A DNA stretch of 57,984 nt from CAZSAL01 sp964604825 (lineage in GTDB: Bacteria; Elusimicrobiota; Elusimicrobia; 2-01-FULL-59-12): the NCBI GenBank assembly GCA_964604825.1, contig CAZSAL010000012.1, positions 1-57,984 on the forward strand, in the 5' to 3' direction. Shown here piece after piece: positions 22,465 to 31,570 of the stretch. A program made the translations under genes and the position numbers. The notes beneath the pieces were generated by a model. That model saw only the letters and a list, made by a program, of their open reading frames with translations, was not told the origin of the DNA and made no database searches. Within the stretch, counting starts at the first letter, position 1, and each line of letters opens with the position of its first letter.

Positions 22465-24576
22465 TCAGCGGTGGTGGTGGGGTTTGCGGTGGTGATTGTG
22501 GCGATCATGTTTCGGCGGATGCGCAGGCCGTTTATGCGCGCCGTGCTGAATATGGCGTGGCGCTTTCGATGCCTCTGAAATCAATTGAAAGTCGAGCTGG
22601 TGTTTGATCACGTTGGCTGCGGCGAGCTGGACTTTAACTTTTTGTCCCATCGCGTACGCCTGCCCTGTGCGCCGCCCGGTAAGGGTCATGCGGTTCTCGT
22701 CGTAAACGTAGTAGTCGTTTCCCAGATTGGTCACGTGCACCAGGCCCTCGACAAAAAAATCGTCAAGCTGCACAAAAAATCCGAAATTCGTGGCGCTTGA
22801 TATCACTCCCGTAAACTCCTCGCCGACGCGCGACTCCATCAGCCGCACTTTTTGAATATCCAGGTATTCCCGTTCCGCATCCACGGCCACGCGCTCGCGC
22901 CGGGAGGTGTGCGCGGATATCCCCGGCAGTTCTTTTTTCCAGACCGCTTCACGGTAGCGCCCATGAAGCCGTTCTTTCAAAATGCGATGGACGATTAAAT
23001 CGGGATAGCGCCTGATGGGAGAGGTGAAATGGGTATAGCAGGCCGAAGCGAGGCCGTAATGTCCCTTGTTGAGCGGCGAGTAAACCGCCTGTTTCAGGCT
23101 GCGGAGTATCATGAGATGAACCATCGCCTGCACCGGCGTTCCTTCGCTGGAACGTATCACCCGCTGCAGCGCCCCCGGCCGTGAAGGATCGATATGATGG
23201 GGAATGCGCTGTCCCAGAGCTTCAAGTGACTTTGCCAGTTTTTCCAGTTTGGCCGGATCGGGCGGCTCGTGGATCCTATAAAGGAAAGAGTGGTCCTTCA
23301 TGTGGCGGGCCACGGTCTCGTTCGCCAGCAGCATGAAATCTTCGATGAGGCGGTGGCTTTCCAGACGATCGCGCCGGCGGATATCTACCGGACGGCCGTC
23401 CAGTCCAGTTACCACATCCGGTTCCGGAAAATCGAAATCGAGCGAGCCTCGGCCAAAACGTTTCTCGCGCAGGAGTTTAGCCAGCGCGCCCATCTCGCGC
23501 ACGTCGGAGGCGATTTCCGGCGTGACATCCGCGGGGGCTTCGCCATGCAGTATCGACTCGACCTCTTCATAGGTAAAGCGTTTGGCGCTGCGGATGGCGC
23601 TCTCGGATATGCTTGCGTCCACGACCCGGCCCTCGCGGTCGATGTCCATGACGCAGGAAAGCGTCAGCCGCACGCAGTCCGGACGCAGGCTGCAGAGATT
23701 GTCGGAGAGGGGAAAAGGAAGCATGGGAATGACGGTCCCGGTGAGATAGACGCTCGTGCCCCGGCGAAAGGCTTCCTGATCCAGAGCCGCCCCTTCGCGC
23801 ACATAATGCGCGACGTCCGCAATATGCACTCCGAGCCGCCATCCCTGTGGCAGGCGTTCGAGAGACACCGCGTCATCGAAATCCTTGGCATCGGCGCCGT
23901 CGATCGTGAAGACGCGCCGGTCAAAAAAAGTTTTGCGCTCCCGCCAGGCGGTTTCCGGCACGTCCTTCCCCCAGGCGCCGGCTTCAGCGATAGCTTCGGG
24001 CGGGAAAGCGTCCGGCAGTTCGTATTTTCGGATAAGGCTTTGCAGGTCCACGCCTGGAGCGTCGCGGGGTCCCAGGACTTCCACAAGCGCGCCGGTGGCG
24101 GATTCCCGGTGCGTCGGCCAGGTGCGGATGCGCGCGGTTACCATGTCGCCGATGTGCGGAACCAGACCCTGGAGATCCTGAAGATGAACCGGTGCGGCGC
24201 CCTCGCCATCCGGCACAACGACAGGCTGGTTCCCCAGGCGCTGGAAGGTTCCCACGATTGTCCGGCGGGAGTGTACGAGCACTTCCAGAATATCGCCGGA
24301 GCGGCGCGGTTCTCCGGGGCGCGAAGTCACCCGCGCGCGTACGCGGTCGCCGTCCATAGCCAGCCGCAGGCCGGGCCCCTGGACCATGACGTCGCCCACC
24401 CGGGGATCTTCCGACAAAACAAATCCAAATTTTCCTTTGACCTGCAGGATGCCTTCCGCAAGTATTTGTTTTTCATGGGCGGCGGAATGTACGGGTGAAT
24501 GTCCGTGCGCGGAGTGATGCGCCGTCGCGCCGGCGCGTGGCTTGCGGAAAAATCGATGTCGAGGATTGGGGCTCAT
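22465..24576 (-). CDS. rnr: Ribonuclease R
   Basis: 703 residues. An N-terminal cold-shock region (GKFGFVLSEDPRVGDV) leads to the RNB catalytic domain (FTIDGADAKDFDDAVSLE, LGVHIADVAHYVREG, HFTSPIRRYPDLIVHR) and a C-terminal S1 domain (GEEFTGVISSATNFGFFVQL). It is a processive 3'-5' exonuclease that also works with tmRNA, encoded just upstream on the same strand. Both ends are His/Lys-rich (AHHSAHGHSPVHSAAH; HDRHNHHRKPHHHR), an unusual feature. A TACAAT box lies only 6 bases before the ATG with no Shine-Dalgarno sequence. It converges on priA with an 8-base gap. Confidence 0.95.
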   Translation of the reverse strand: MSPNPRHRFFRKPRAGATAHHSAHGHSPVHSAAHEKQILAEGILQVKGKFGFVLSEDPRVGDVMVQGPGLRLAMDGDRVRARVTSRPGEPRRSGDILEVLVHSRRTIVGTFQRLGNQPVVVPDGEGAAPVHLQDLQGLVPHIGDMVTARIRTWPTHRESATGALVEVLGPRDAPGVDLQSLIRKYELPDAFPPEAIAEAGAWGKDVPETAWRERKTFFDRRVFTIDGADAKDFDDAVSLERLPQGWRLGVHIADVAHYVREGAALDQEAFRRGTSVYLTGTVIPMLPFPLSDNLCSLRPDCVRLTLSCVMDIDREGRVVDASISESAIRSAKRFTYEEVESILHGEAPADVTPEIASDVREMGALAKLLREKRFGRGSLDFDFPEPDVVTGLDGRPVDIRRRDRLESHRLIEDFMLLANETVARHMKDHSFLYRIHEPPDPAKLEKLAKSLEALGQRIPHHIDPSRPGALQRVIRSSEGTPVQAMVHLMILRSLKQAVYSPLNKGHYGLASACYTHFTSPIRRYPDLIVHRILKERLHGRYREAVWKKELPGISAHTSRRERVAVDAEREYLDIQKVRLMESRVGEEFTGVISSATNFGFFVQLDDFFVEGLVHVTNLGNDYYVYDENRMTLTGRRTGQAYAMGQKVKVQLAAANVIKHQLDFQLISEASKAPRHIQHGAHKRPAHPPKHDRHNHHRKPHHHR

Positions 24577-24653
24577 CTCGTTATTGTAGTTGTTAATTGT
24601 CCGGACCGACAGTGCGCCTGAGAAAAATATTCAACATCCAGTCGAAGGATAGT

Positions 24654-24719
24654 AAAAAACGGCTGGCTTGCCGACCGTTGATGCCCAAAATTGGGTTTTG
24701 GCGGCGGCTTGCCAGCCGT
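24654..24719 (-). terminator. tmRNA terminator
   Basis: Read on the minus strand, ACGGCTGG pairs with CCAGCCGT and is followed by TTTTTT. Additional pairing of GGCAAGCC-type segments and an inner AAAACC/GGTTTT-like stem lies in the loop. It starts 25 bases after the tmRNA 3' end. Confidence 0.7.
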
Positions 24720-24744
24720 GAGTCCCCGCGTAAGGGGACAATAA

Positions 24745-25159
24745 TGGTGGAGCTGCCGGGAATTGCACCCGGGTCCAGAATCAGCCGAGCGGCGTCACTA
24801 CAAGCTTAGCCTACTTTTGTTTCTCATTCCTCCGTCGGTTGTAGGCTACTTTCAGAAGAACCAGCCTTGCTGCTTTTCGTCCTTATCCGCCAAGGCGGGC
24901 GTATAAGAACCAGCCTGCATGATGACGCTCTTTGCCCGCCTGCAGGCGGGGCCGGGAAGAGCGTCCCGCCTTAAAAGGCGGGAACCTGCCGTTGTTTAGG
25001 CGGCCAGGGGCATATGCATAGGCATCATGCTTGGCATGAAGCTACGCATCGCTGTTACGCGGTTGCCAGTTATGATTTGGCCGAATTTTATCCTGGTTTC
25101 GACCAGCCAGGGCCTGCGACATTCCGTTCCTACTAACCCTGTCGAAGCTGTTCAGCCCC
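24745..25159 (-). ncRNA. ssrA: tmRNA (10Sa RNA), 415 nt
   Basis: On the minus strand the 5' end GGGGCTGAACAGCTTCGACA is a tmRNA hallmark. The 3' end GGCAGCTCCACCA carries an encoded CCA. GGGGCTG pairs with CAGCTCC to give a 7-bp acceptor stem. The tag frame, resuming at GCG (25050-25052), encodes AMRSFMPSMMPMHMPLAA and stops at TAA (24996-24998). The 18-residue tag ends in LAA, as protease tags should, but has six methionines. GC-rich hairpins after the tag (CCCGCC/GGCGGG types) represent the pseudoknots. A TATAAT at 25180-25185 (minus strand) is the likely -10. Confidence 0.93.
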
Positions 25160-25220
25160 ATAGGGATCACTACACCTTTATTATATATCGCCTGGCGGAA
25201 AGTAAAGAGGGTGGAAAAAT

Positions 25221-25991
25221 TTAATCCAGATCGAAAGGGGATGGCGGGCGTTCCACCTTGCCTTCCTTCCTGGCCTGCTCAACGGACTGCTCGAAATTCT
25301 TCTGCGCCGCGGATTTCTTTTTTTCGATTTCCGCCGCGGTCTGTTCGAAAAGCGATTTGCGGCGCGCTTTTTCTTCCTCCAGCTTTTTGAGGGAAGCGGC
25401 CAGCGGATCAGGTTTGTAATCGCCCGGAGCCGGAGCTCCTTCTGTGCCTGCCGGCATCCAGATAGTTTCATTCCCGCCTTCCTTTAAGTTAACCCAGCGC
25501 GCCAGAACGAAAAGAAAATCAGAGAGGCGATTGAAATAGGCGAGCAAGGCCGGATCCAGGGCTTCCTTTTCGTGCACGCTTAGGATGCGTCGTTCGGCGC
25601 GGCGGCAAACGGCCCGGGACCAGTGAAGCAGCGAGGATGCCGGCGTTCCCTGTGGAAGGATAAAGTTTTTCAACGGCTTGAGATCTTTTTCGAGATTATC
25701 TATCTGGTTTTCCAAAGCGGCCGTGCGCGCGGCGGAAATCAAAACCCTGGGCGCCTGTCCCGCAGGTGTGGCGAGCATGCTTCCGGCAGCAAGAAGATCA
25801 TTTTGAATCAGGACCAGCCAGGGTTTGGCATGATCCGCGGAATTCGGAAACTGCGCCAGCGCGACGCCCAGGCAGGCGTTCAATTCATCAACTGCGCCGC
25901 AGGCTTCGATCCTTATGGATTGTTTCTTGACCCGCACGTTGCCGAATAGTCCCGTAGTTCCGTCATCGCCTGTTCTGGTGTAGATTTTCAT
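25221..25991 (-). CDS. PduO-type cob(I)alamin adenosyltransferase with C-terminal extension
   Basis: 256 residues from the ATG preceded by GGGAG (25991). MKIYTRTGDDGTTGLFGNVR, EACGAVDELNACLGVAL, FILPQGTPASSLLHWSRAVC and AERRILSV with YFNRLSDFLFVLARWVNL are PduO signatures. It makes adenosylcobalamin from cob(I)alamin and ATP. The domain ends near residue 180. The last 70 residues are a charged coiled coil (LKKLEEEKARRKSLFEQTAA onward) not typical of the family. No B12-dependent enzyme is nearby. Confidence 0.92.
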   Translation of the reverse strand: MKIYTRTGDDGTTGLFGNVRVKKQSIRIEACGAVDELNACLGVALAQFPNSADHAKPWLVLIQNDLLAAGSMLATPAGQAPRVLISAARTAALENQIDNLEKDLKPLKNFILPQGTPASSLLHWSRAVCRRAERRILSVHEKEALDPALLAYFNRLSDFLFVLARWVNLKEGGNETIWMPAGTEGAPAPGDYKPDPLAASLKKLEEEKARRKSLFEQTAAEIEKKKSAAQKNFEQSVEQARKEGKVERPPSPFDLD

Positions 25992-26035
25992 TTTATGCTC
26001 CCTCTCCATTGACAAAATCGTTCACAGAAGGAAAA

Positions 26036-26332
26036 ATGAATGCTGTGAGCCGAAAGATTATAGCGACAATCATCCTCGCTTTCGTCGCCCTTGCAGCGCT
26101 GATCGGGCTGGAGACTTCCCCCATCTCTTTGAAGCGGGTGCTGTCGCACCCGTTTGAGTCCTTGTGGGGAACTCAGCGCCAGTTTCAAGACCAGCTGCTT
26201 GAGGCTTCGGGCAATATCGATCCTCTTCTTGCCGCCGGTCGCCGGCTGCTCAAGCCTCTTGGGCCGGTCCAGCTCAAACGCGTCTATCCTGCGCCCGCCA
26301 AAGAAGACAGCCGCTTCAACGCGCCTCGTTGA
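26036..26332 (+). CDS. Small exported or membrane-anchored protein
   Basis: 98 residues from the ATG at 26036, preceded by AAGGAA. The N-terminus (RKIIATIILAFVALAALIGL) is a signal anchor or signal peptide. The rest is helical with basic ends. I do not recognise it. It is divergent from the adenosyltransferase, and its 3' end overlaps the minus-strand gene 26316-27002 by 17 bases. Confidence 0.5.
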   Translation: MNAVSRKIIATIILAFVALAALIGLETSPISLKRVLSHPFESLWGTQRQFQDQLLEASGNIDPLLAAGRRLLKPLGPVQLKRVYPAPAKEDSRFNAPR

Positions 26333-27002
26333 TCAGCGCAAAAAAACGGTCTTCGTATTCGCTGAAGAGGCCGGTCTGCTTCAAAAATTCTCCCAGACGA
26401 TGAATCGCGCTCCGGTCGGTTTGGGCTTCGCGGAAAAGTTTTTCAATCTCCCGCCTTTGCGACGTCAAAGCCCGCTGCGCCGGATCAAAAAAACCGCGTT
26501 CGTTCAGCTCGCGCACGTTTGACGGAAAAGACCGCATGCTGATATCAACTATAAACTTCATGATGGACAGGTTCCACGCGGAATCCGGACCCTGCAGCAG
26601 CGCCGTGCGCGGGGAGTTTCCTTTTTCGAGCGCTGCGGCGGCGCGATCCGCGGCCTCCGCAAGGCTCGCGTGCTCCGTAGATGTGCTTTCCAGAGTATTC
26701 TTAAAACGATACTGCAGCGCCCGGAAGGCTTCGCCGTAAAGATTGTCCAGAAACTCCCGATAGGCTTCGGCTTCTTCGCCGAAACCCTCGAACTGCCTGC
26801 GCCAGAGGTCGGGAGTCAATATCTGAGGACGCTCGATGATCACATGGCCTTCGCGCCGCCGGCACTGTTTCTGATCCGCGACGAGAGGCGAAAGCAGCAC
26901 ATAATTCAGCGTGGTTGAACCGAAGGTCGCAAGCATATGCCGCGGCGGACGCAGAATCTTCACGCCGCGCATCAGTTCGAAAAAAGGATTCGTTTCCATC
27001 AC
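26316..27002 (-). CDS. Uncharacterised soluble protein
   Basis: 228 residues, no signal or membrane segment. It starts METNPFFELMRGVKILRPPR and is rich in charged helices thereafter (FEGFGEEAEAYREFLDNLYG; ALTSQRREIEKLFREAQTDR). Codon use resembles the neighbours and no alternative frame is better, so it is likely a real gene. The family is not recognised. It converges with the small exported protein. Confidence 0.65.
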   Translation of the reverse strand: MMETNPFFELMRGVKILRPPRHMLATFGSTTLNYVLLSPLVADQKQCRRREGHVIIERPQILTPDLWRRQFEGFGEEAEAYREFLDNLYGEAFRALQYRFKNTLESTSTEHASLAEAADRAAAALEKGNSPRTALLQGPDSAWNLSIMKFIVDISMRSFPSNVRELNERGFFDPAQRALTSQRREIEKLFREAQTDRSAIHRLGEFLKQTGLFSEYEDRFFALINEAR

Positions 27003-27051
27003 TAAATTTTATCTCAATATCGACGAAAATGGGAATGCGAAAAGAAATGGT

Positions 27052-27080
27052 TTGACAAAAAAAACTATTTGGAGTATTGT
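27052..27080 (+). promoter_or_regulatory. Promoter of the porin/metal-transport cluster
   Basis: TTGACA (27052-27057), 17-base spacer, TATTGT (27075-27080). It points to a leader of about 280 bases before the OprB-like porin at 27368. In the 27003-27367 gap I see no known riboswitch. Confidence 0.6.
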
Positions 27081-27247
27081 TTTGCAAACGTATTGCGGTT
27101 TTTTTGAATTTGCCGGGAGATCTTTAACGCCAAGTAGATTCGTTCGAGGGTGGTGAGCTCGTCGTAAACGGCGGGATCGCCAGACTTGAGTAAATTTACC
27201 GTGTGCCATCTTTTCGCAAGGTGGTTGTATCCTTCCAGTCGAAACAA
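27065..27247 (-). CDS. Possible small protein opposite the porin leader
   Basis: 60 codons with a protein-like helical composition (DPAVYDELTTLERIYLALKI), ending in a basic tail. The only start is TTG with a poorly placed GGGAG one base away. It lies entirely antisense to the leader transcribed from 27052. It could be a gene relic. Confidence 0.25.
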   Translation of the reverse strand: MFRLEGYNHLAKRWHTVNLLKSGDPAVYDELTTLERIYLALKISRQIQKNRNTFAKQYSK

Positions 27248-27367
27248 ACTCCCGCAAAAACTAAATTAAAGACCGCCGAAGCTTAAGGGCTTTGGTAAAC
27301 ATATACATGTAAGAAGCAGAGAACTATGCGCTCTGGAAGCTCTTCTCATATATTAAAGGAAGCAACC

Positions 27368-28786
27368 ATGAAAAGGACTTGTCGATTTGTTGCACCCGTA
27401 CTTGAAAGCCTCTTGTTGAGCGCGGTTTTCGCCGGTTTTGTTCATGCCGCTGAACTGATCGCCAAAAGTTCTCTGACTGCTCCTGAAGGATTGGCGGCCC
27501 AGGCCGGCATTCCTGCGCCGAACATGGTGGATGCATTTTATAACTCGTTTCTGGATCCGACGCAGTGGACGTTGCATACTCAGGCGACAACGGTGTCTCA
27601 GGGGAATTTTGCGTTTCACGCTCCTTATGCCGGGCCCAACAGCCTGTCGTCGACCGCCAATGCGCGGACGTCCTTTACGAGCACGGAATTCATCGGGCGC
27701 AGGCTTTGGACGGGAGGATCGGTCTATTTCAACCCTGAATACATCGCGGGGCAGGGTCTCAGCCGCACGCTGGGTATAGCTGGTTTCCCAAATGGAGAAG
27801 TTTACAGAGTTGATGACCCCTCCTTTAAGCTGGTGCTCTCCCGGCTCTATTTTCAGCAAATCTGGGGACTTTCGCAGGAAACCGAACACATGGAATCAGG
27901 CCAAAACCAGCTGGCTGGAGATGTTTCCAAAGAACGTATAACGTTTGCGGCCGGGAAGTTCAGCCTAACCGATTTTTTTGATCATAATTCTTACTCTGCG
28001 GATCAACGAAATCAGTTTTTGAACTGGGCACTTTTTACCAATGGCGCCTGGGATTACGCTGCGGACACGCGCGGTTACACGTATGGAATATATGGCGAGT
28101 ATAACCAGGAGCGATGGGCCATACGTGCAGCCAGTGTCATGGAACCGAAGCAGCCGAATCAGGAGACTATGGAAACGCGGGTGGGACGAGCCCGCGGGGA
28201 TCAGTTGGAAGGAGAATGGCGCTATGCAATGGGGGATCATCCCGGCACGCTCCGCCTTCTTGGGTATGCGAACCAGTCCCATGCGGGGGAGTACTCCACC
28301 GCGTTAAGCCTTTCTCCTGTGAACCCGGACGTGGCTCAGACGCGCGATTATCGGACCAAATATGGTTTCGGTTTGAACATGGAACAGGCGATAACTTCGG
28401 ATTTAGGATTTTTTTCCCGGGCGGGCTGGAATAATGGCACCACGGAAACCTGGGCTTTTACAACAATCGACCGCACAGCGAGTGCCGGATTCAGCCTGAA
28501 AGGAAACCGATGGTCCCGACCTGAAGACACCATAGGACTTGCCGTTGTAGTCAACGGCCTTTCCCCTGAGCACCGGGCTTATCTTGCGGCTGGAGGCCTG
28601 GACTTTATTATCGGCGACGGCGCCCTGAACTACGCTCCGGAACAGATCATCGAAACCTATTATGCTTTTCATTTCTGGCGCTACTGGACTATAACCACGG
28701 ATTTTCAGGGCGTTAAAAATCCTGCCTATAACGCCGACCGCGGGCCGGTTCTGGTTATGGCAGAGCGCGTCCATATTCAGTTTTAG
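27368..28786 (+). CDS. OprB-like carbohydrate-selective porin family protein
   Basis: 472 residues from the ATG preceded by AAAGGA. It has a signal peptide (LLLSAVFAGFVHAA) and a mature part rich in alternating aromatic strands, ending in Phe (AERVHIQF), the mark of an outer-membrane barrel. ITFAAGKFSLTDFFDHNSYS, then FLNWALFTNGAWDYAADTRG, is typical of OprB-type porins. It heads a plus-strand cluster with metal transporters, so it may serve ions or metal chelates rather than sugars, which is inference. Confidence 0.8.
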   Translation: MKRTCRFVAPVLESLLLSAVFAGFVHAAELIAKSSLTAPEGLAAQAGIPAPNMVDAFYNSFLDPTQWTLHTQATTVSQGNFAFHAPYAGPNSLSSTANARTSFTSTEFIGRRLWTGGSVYFNPEYIAGQGLSRTLGIAGFPNGEVYRVDDPSFKLVLSRLYFQQIWGLSQETEHMESGQNQLAGDVSKERITFAAGKFSLTDFFDHNSYSADQRNQFLNWALFTNGAWDYAADTRGYTYGIYGEYNQERWAIRAASVMEPKQPNQETMETRVGRARGDQLEGEWRYAMGDHPGTLRLLGYANQSHAGEYSTALSLSPVNPDVAQTRDYRTKYGFGLNMEQAITSDLGFFSRAGWNNGTTETWAFTTIDRTASAGFSLKGNRWSRPEDTIGLAVVVNGLSPEHRAYLAAGGLDFIIGDGALNYAPEQIIETYYAFHFWRYWTITTDFQGVKNPAYNADRGPVLVMAERVHIQF

Positions 28787-28806
28787 GAACTGGAAAAAGA
28801 ATCAAT

Positions 28807-30081
28807 ATGAACATAATCTCAAAACTGTTTTATGAATATCGTAAATATTTGAAGGCCATCAAAATATTTTTTGTTGTGGCTGGACCGGGAATTATCGTCA
28901 TGGTCGCAGACAATGACGCCGGCGGCATCACCACCTACACGACTACGGGAGCTCAGTACGGGCTGCATCTGATGTGGTTTTTGATTCTGCTTGGGCCGGT
29001 GGCTTATTACGTTCAAGAAATGACCGTGCGTCTGGGTGCGGTCACCAAGCGCGGACATGCTGAAGCCATCTTCGATGCCTTTGGCTCGTTTTGGGGATGG
29101 TTCTCGCTGCTTGATCTGGTTATGACTGACTGGCTGACAATGATAACCGAATTCATCGGAATGACGGCCGCAATGAGCATCTTTCATATCCCGCCGTTTA
29201 TCACTGTTCTGATTTGCTGGTTGATCATGGGCGCCATGATCATGTCAGGGCGCTATTGGACATGGGAAAAAATCGCTCTGGTCTTTTGTCTGATTAACCT
29301 GATCTATATCCCTGCAGCTTTCTTTGTGCATCCAACCGCTCACGAGATCCTTTATAACAGCTTTGTCCCGCATTTCCCTCCGGGCGGATTCACCAATGCT
29401 TTATTCTTCCTGTTGATGGCGAATATCGGAACAACGATTGCCCCCTGGATGCTTTTTTTCCAGCAGAGCTCTGTCGTAGACAAGGCGCTTCAGGAAAAAG
29501 ACATCACCTATGGCAAAGTCGATACGATGATCGGGGCTCTGTTGACCGTTGTCGTGGCGGTCTTTCTGATCATCGTGACGGGAAAACTTCTTTACGGCGT
29601 GCCGGTTGATGATGCGGCGCAGGCGGCGATCAAACTGATGCCGATCAACCGGTATATCGGCACCTTCATAGCGATCGGCCTGTTTGATGCCGGTCTTCTT
29701 GGCGCCATCTGTATTTCGCTGGCCAGTTCGTGGGCCTTCGGAGAAGTCTTTGGCTGGGCGCATTCCCTGAATCATAAAATCAAAGAAGCGCCCTGGTTTT
29801 ACGCCTACTATTTCTTTGATTTGCTGCTGGCGGGAACCGTTGTTTTGATCCCGCATGCGCCGCTGGTCTTGATAACCTTATTTGTTCAGGTCATCGCTAC
29901 TACGCTTCTGCCTGCGGCGCTGGTGTTTTTAATCCTGTTGCTCAATGACGAAGATACGATGGGTAAATACAAAAATTCTCTCTGGGAGAATTTCGCAAAC
30001 ATCAGCATTGTGGTATGCATTATCGTTTTGTCTACGATGTACGGGATCAGCGCTTTGTTCCCGAACGTTTTTGGGGGATGA
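28807..30081 (+). CDS. NRAMP-like divalent cation transporter with altered metal site
   Basis: 424 residues, about 11 membrane segments. Overall order matches SLC11/NRAMP. In TM1 the canonical D-P-G-N is replaced by ADNDAGG (34-40). In TM6 the canonical M-P-H is A-P-W (212-214, in IGTTIAPWMLFFQQS). Loss of the soft Met ligand and of the His argues against ordinary Mn/Fe transport. NRAMP-related Mg transporters are known to lack that Met. The MgtE_N/CBS gene two places downstream fits a Mg or Mn role. Followed by a coupled small membrane protein. Confidence 0.85.
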   Translation: MNIISKLFYEYRKYLKAIKIFFVVAGPGIIVMVADNDAGGITTYTTTGAQYGLHLMWFLILLGPVAYYVQEMTVRLGAVTKRGHAEAIFDAFGSFWGWFSLLDLVMTDWLTMITEFIGMTAAMSIFHIPPFITVLICWLIMGAMIMSGRYWTWEKIALVFCLINLIYIPAAFFVHPTAHEILYNSFVPHFPPGGFTNALFFLLMANIGTTIAPWMLFFQQSSVVDKALQEKDITYGKVDTMIGALLTVVVAVFLIIVTGKLLYGVPVDDAAQAAIKLMPINRYIGTFIAIGLFDAGLLGAICISLASSWAFGEVFGWAHSLNHKIKEAPWFYAYYFFDLLLAGTVVLIPHAPLVLITLFVQVIATTLLPAALVFLILLLNDEDTMGKYKNSLWENFANISIVVCIIVLSTMYGISALFPNVFGG

Positions 30082-30269
30082 GAATGCACATTCTTAACTA
30101 TTTTTTTAAGAACATCGGCAACTCGGTGCGTCAAATCAATCAAAAATATTCGAGGCCTCGAATCAAGACAACGCCTTTCGTAAAGATTTGTCTTTTCAGC
30201 CTAAGGATCTATCTGTTTACGCTCGTCGGAGTGATGATTTTTAAATTTATAACGGTGCTAAAACATTAG
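30078..30269 (+). CDS. Small single-pass membrane protein between transporter and sensor
   Basis: 63 residues. The ATG overlaps the transporter stop (ATGA) and is preceded by GGGGG. A basic N-terminal half (QINQKYSRPRIKTTPF) leads to one hydrophobic helix (ICLFSLRIYLFTLVGVMIFKF). Translational coupling suggests a small partner or regulator of the NRAMP-like protein. No family recognised. Confidence 0.6.
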   Translation: MRMHILNYFFKNIGNSVRQINQKYSRPRIKTTPFVKICLFSLRIYLFTLVGVMIFKFITVLKH

Positions 30270-30278
30270 AGAAATACC

Positions 30279-31532
30279 ATGCTAAACTCCAGCCTTTCAG
30301 AACCTTTTTATTTAACGGAGATTCTAGGAATCCAGACCCTTGCCGGGAGCGTTAAAATCGGGACGCTTTCCGATTTCCTGATCATTGATAAGGACAAGGT
30401 TGCCGAAGTTTCGCATATCTGCATTTCCCGTCCCTTTGGACGGCCAACTGCTTATGTCCCCTGGGATAAGGTCAAGACCTTTGCGCCCGATAAACTAATT
30501 ATTGAAATCGAAGACGTCAACCGCTATGCCGAAGTTCCTTCTCAGGGCGCTATTCTGCTCAAGGACTACATACTTGATAAGCGGGTCCTCGATGTGGAAG
30601 ATCGAGAAATCGAAGTTGTGTACGACGTTCGCATGGCTCTGCGGAATAATGTCCTTTATGTTATTGATGTTGACATCAGCAAATACGGGCTTCTCAGAAG
30701 AATCGGGCTCAAGTGGCTGGCTAAACTCATTTATAAGCTGGCGGAGAAGATTCGAACGCGCGCCGTGGCCTGGAGTTATGTCGAACCGCTTCCTGAACAA
30801 ATCAGCAGTTTTAAGGGAGATTTGAAGCTGAAAGTTTTAAAGGAGGAATTTGCCGAAATACCGCCGGTTGACCTGGCGGATATCCTTGAAGAAATGGGGC
30901 ATGAGCAGCGTCTTGCTGTATTTCATGGGTTGGATACCGCTCATGCTTCGGATACTTTGGAAGAACTTGACCCCAGGTTCCAGAGGGATCTGATCGCTGC
31001 TTTGGATAAAACCAAAGCGGCCCAGCTCGTCAATGAAATGACGCCGGGTCAGGCCGCGGATCTGCTATCGGCTTTGCCATGGTCAGAAACCCGGAGCATT
31101 TTAGATTTCATAGATAAACAGAAGGTGAAAAAGATCCGGAATATTCTGGAAAAACAGCAGGAAACCATTGTGAACTACGTAGTATCGAATTATATGAGGT
31201 TCCCGCCGGGCATGACGGTTTTACAGGCACGGACCCATTTTAAGCAGGAAGCCGAAGGAAAAGAAGCCATACTTTATCTTTTCGTGCTGGGACAGGATGA
31301 GAAATTGCTTGGAGTGATTAATCTTCAGGACCTGCTTCTTGCGGATGATGAGGTTCTTCTTAAGGATATTATGATTTACCAGATCGTTAAGTTAAATCCG
31401 GAAAATACCCTTAAACAGGCCGCCGAAATGTTTACCCGATACCATCTTCGCGCTATTCCAGTCGCTGACCAAAATGATCGTATGCTGGGAATCCTTCCTT
31501 ATAGGGATGTCATTAACTTAAGACATATATAA
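30279..31532 (+). CDS. Soluble MgtE_N/CBS-domain protein
   Basis: 417 residues, no membrane segments. Residues 20-165 resemble a pair of PRC-barrel-like units (ISRPFGRPTAYVPWDKVKTF; LDVEDREIEVVYDVRMALRN). Residues 190-290 form the MgtE N-terminal superhelix (PPVDLADILEEMGHEQRLAV; LVNEMTPGQAADLLSALP). A CBS pair ends the protein (ILYLFVLGQDEKLLGVINLQ; LRAIPVADQNDRMLGILPYR). MgtE proper has a C-terminal channel domain, which is missing. MgtE_N/CBS modules sense Mg, so this is likely a cytosolic regulator of the NRAMP-like transporter. Confidence 0.85.
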   Translation: MLNSSLSEPFYLTEILGIQTLAGSVKIGTLSDFLIIDKDKVAEVSHICISRPFGRPTAYVPWDKVKTFAPDKLIIEIEDVNRYAEVPSQGAILLKDYILDKRVLDVEDREIEVVYDVRMALRNNVLYVIDVDISKYGLLRRIGLKWLAKLIYKLAEKIRTRAVAWSYVEPLPEQISSFKGDLKLKVLKEEFAEIPPVDLADILEEMGHEQRLAVFHGLDTAHASDTLEELDPRFQRDLIAALDKTKAAQLVNEMTPGQAADLLSALPWSETRSILDFIDKQKVKKIRNILEKQQETIVNYVVSNYMRFPPGMTVLQARTHFKQEAEGKEAILYLFVLGQDEKLLGVINLQDLLLADDEVLLKDIMIYQIVKLNPENTLKQAAEMFTRYHLRAIPVADQNDRMLGILPYRDVINLRHI

Positions 31533-31570
31533 TTATGCGAAACGGTTCCCACGCCTTTTTGGAAAACGCC

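Noticed and set aside
23269..24498. 409-codon plus-strand ORF
   Set aside because: It lies fully antisense to rnr, whose RNB and S1 motifs are unmistakable; the translated product is His/Arg/Gly-biased as expected of a shadow frame.
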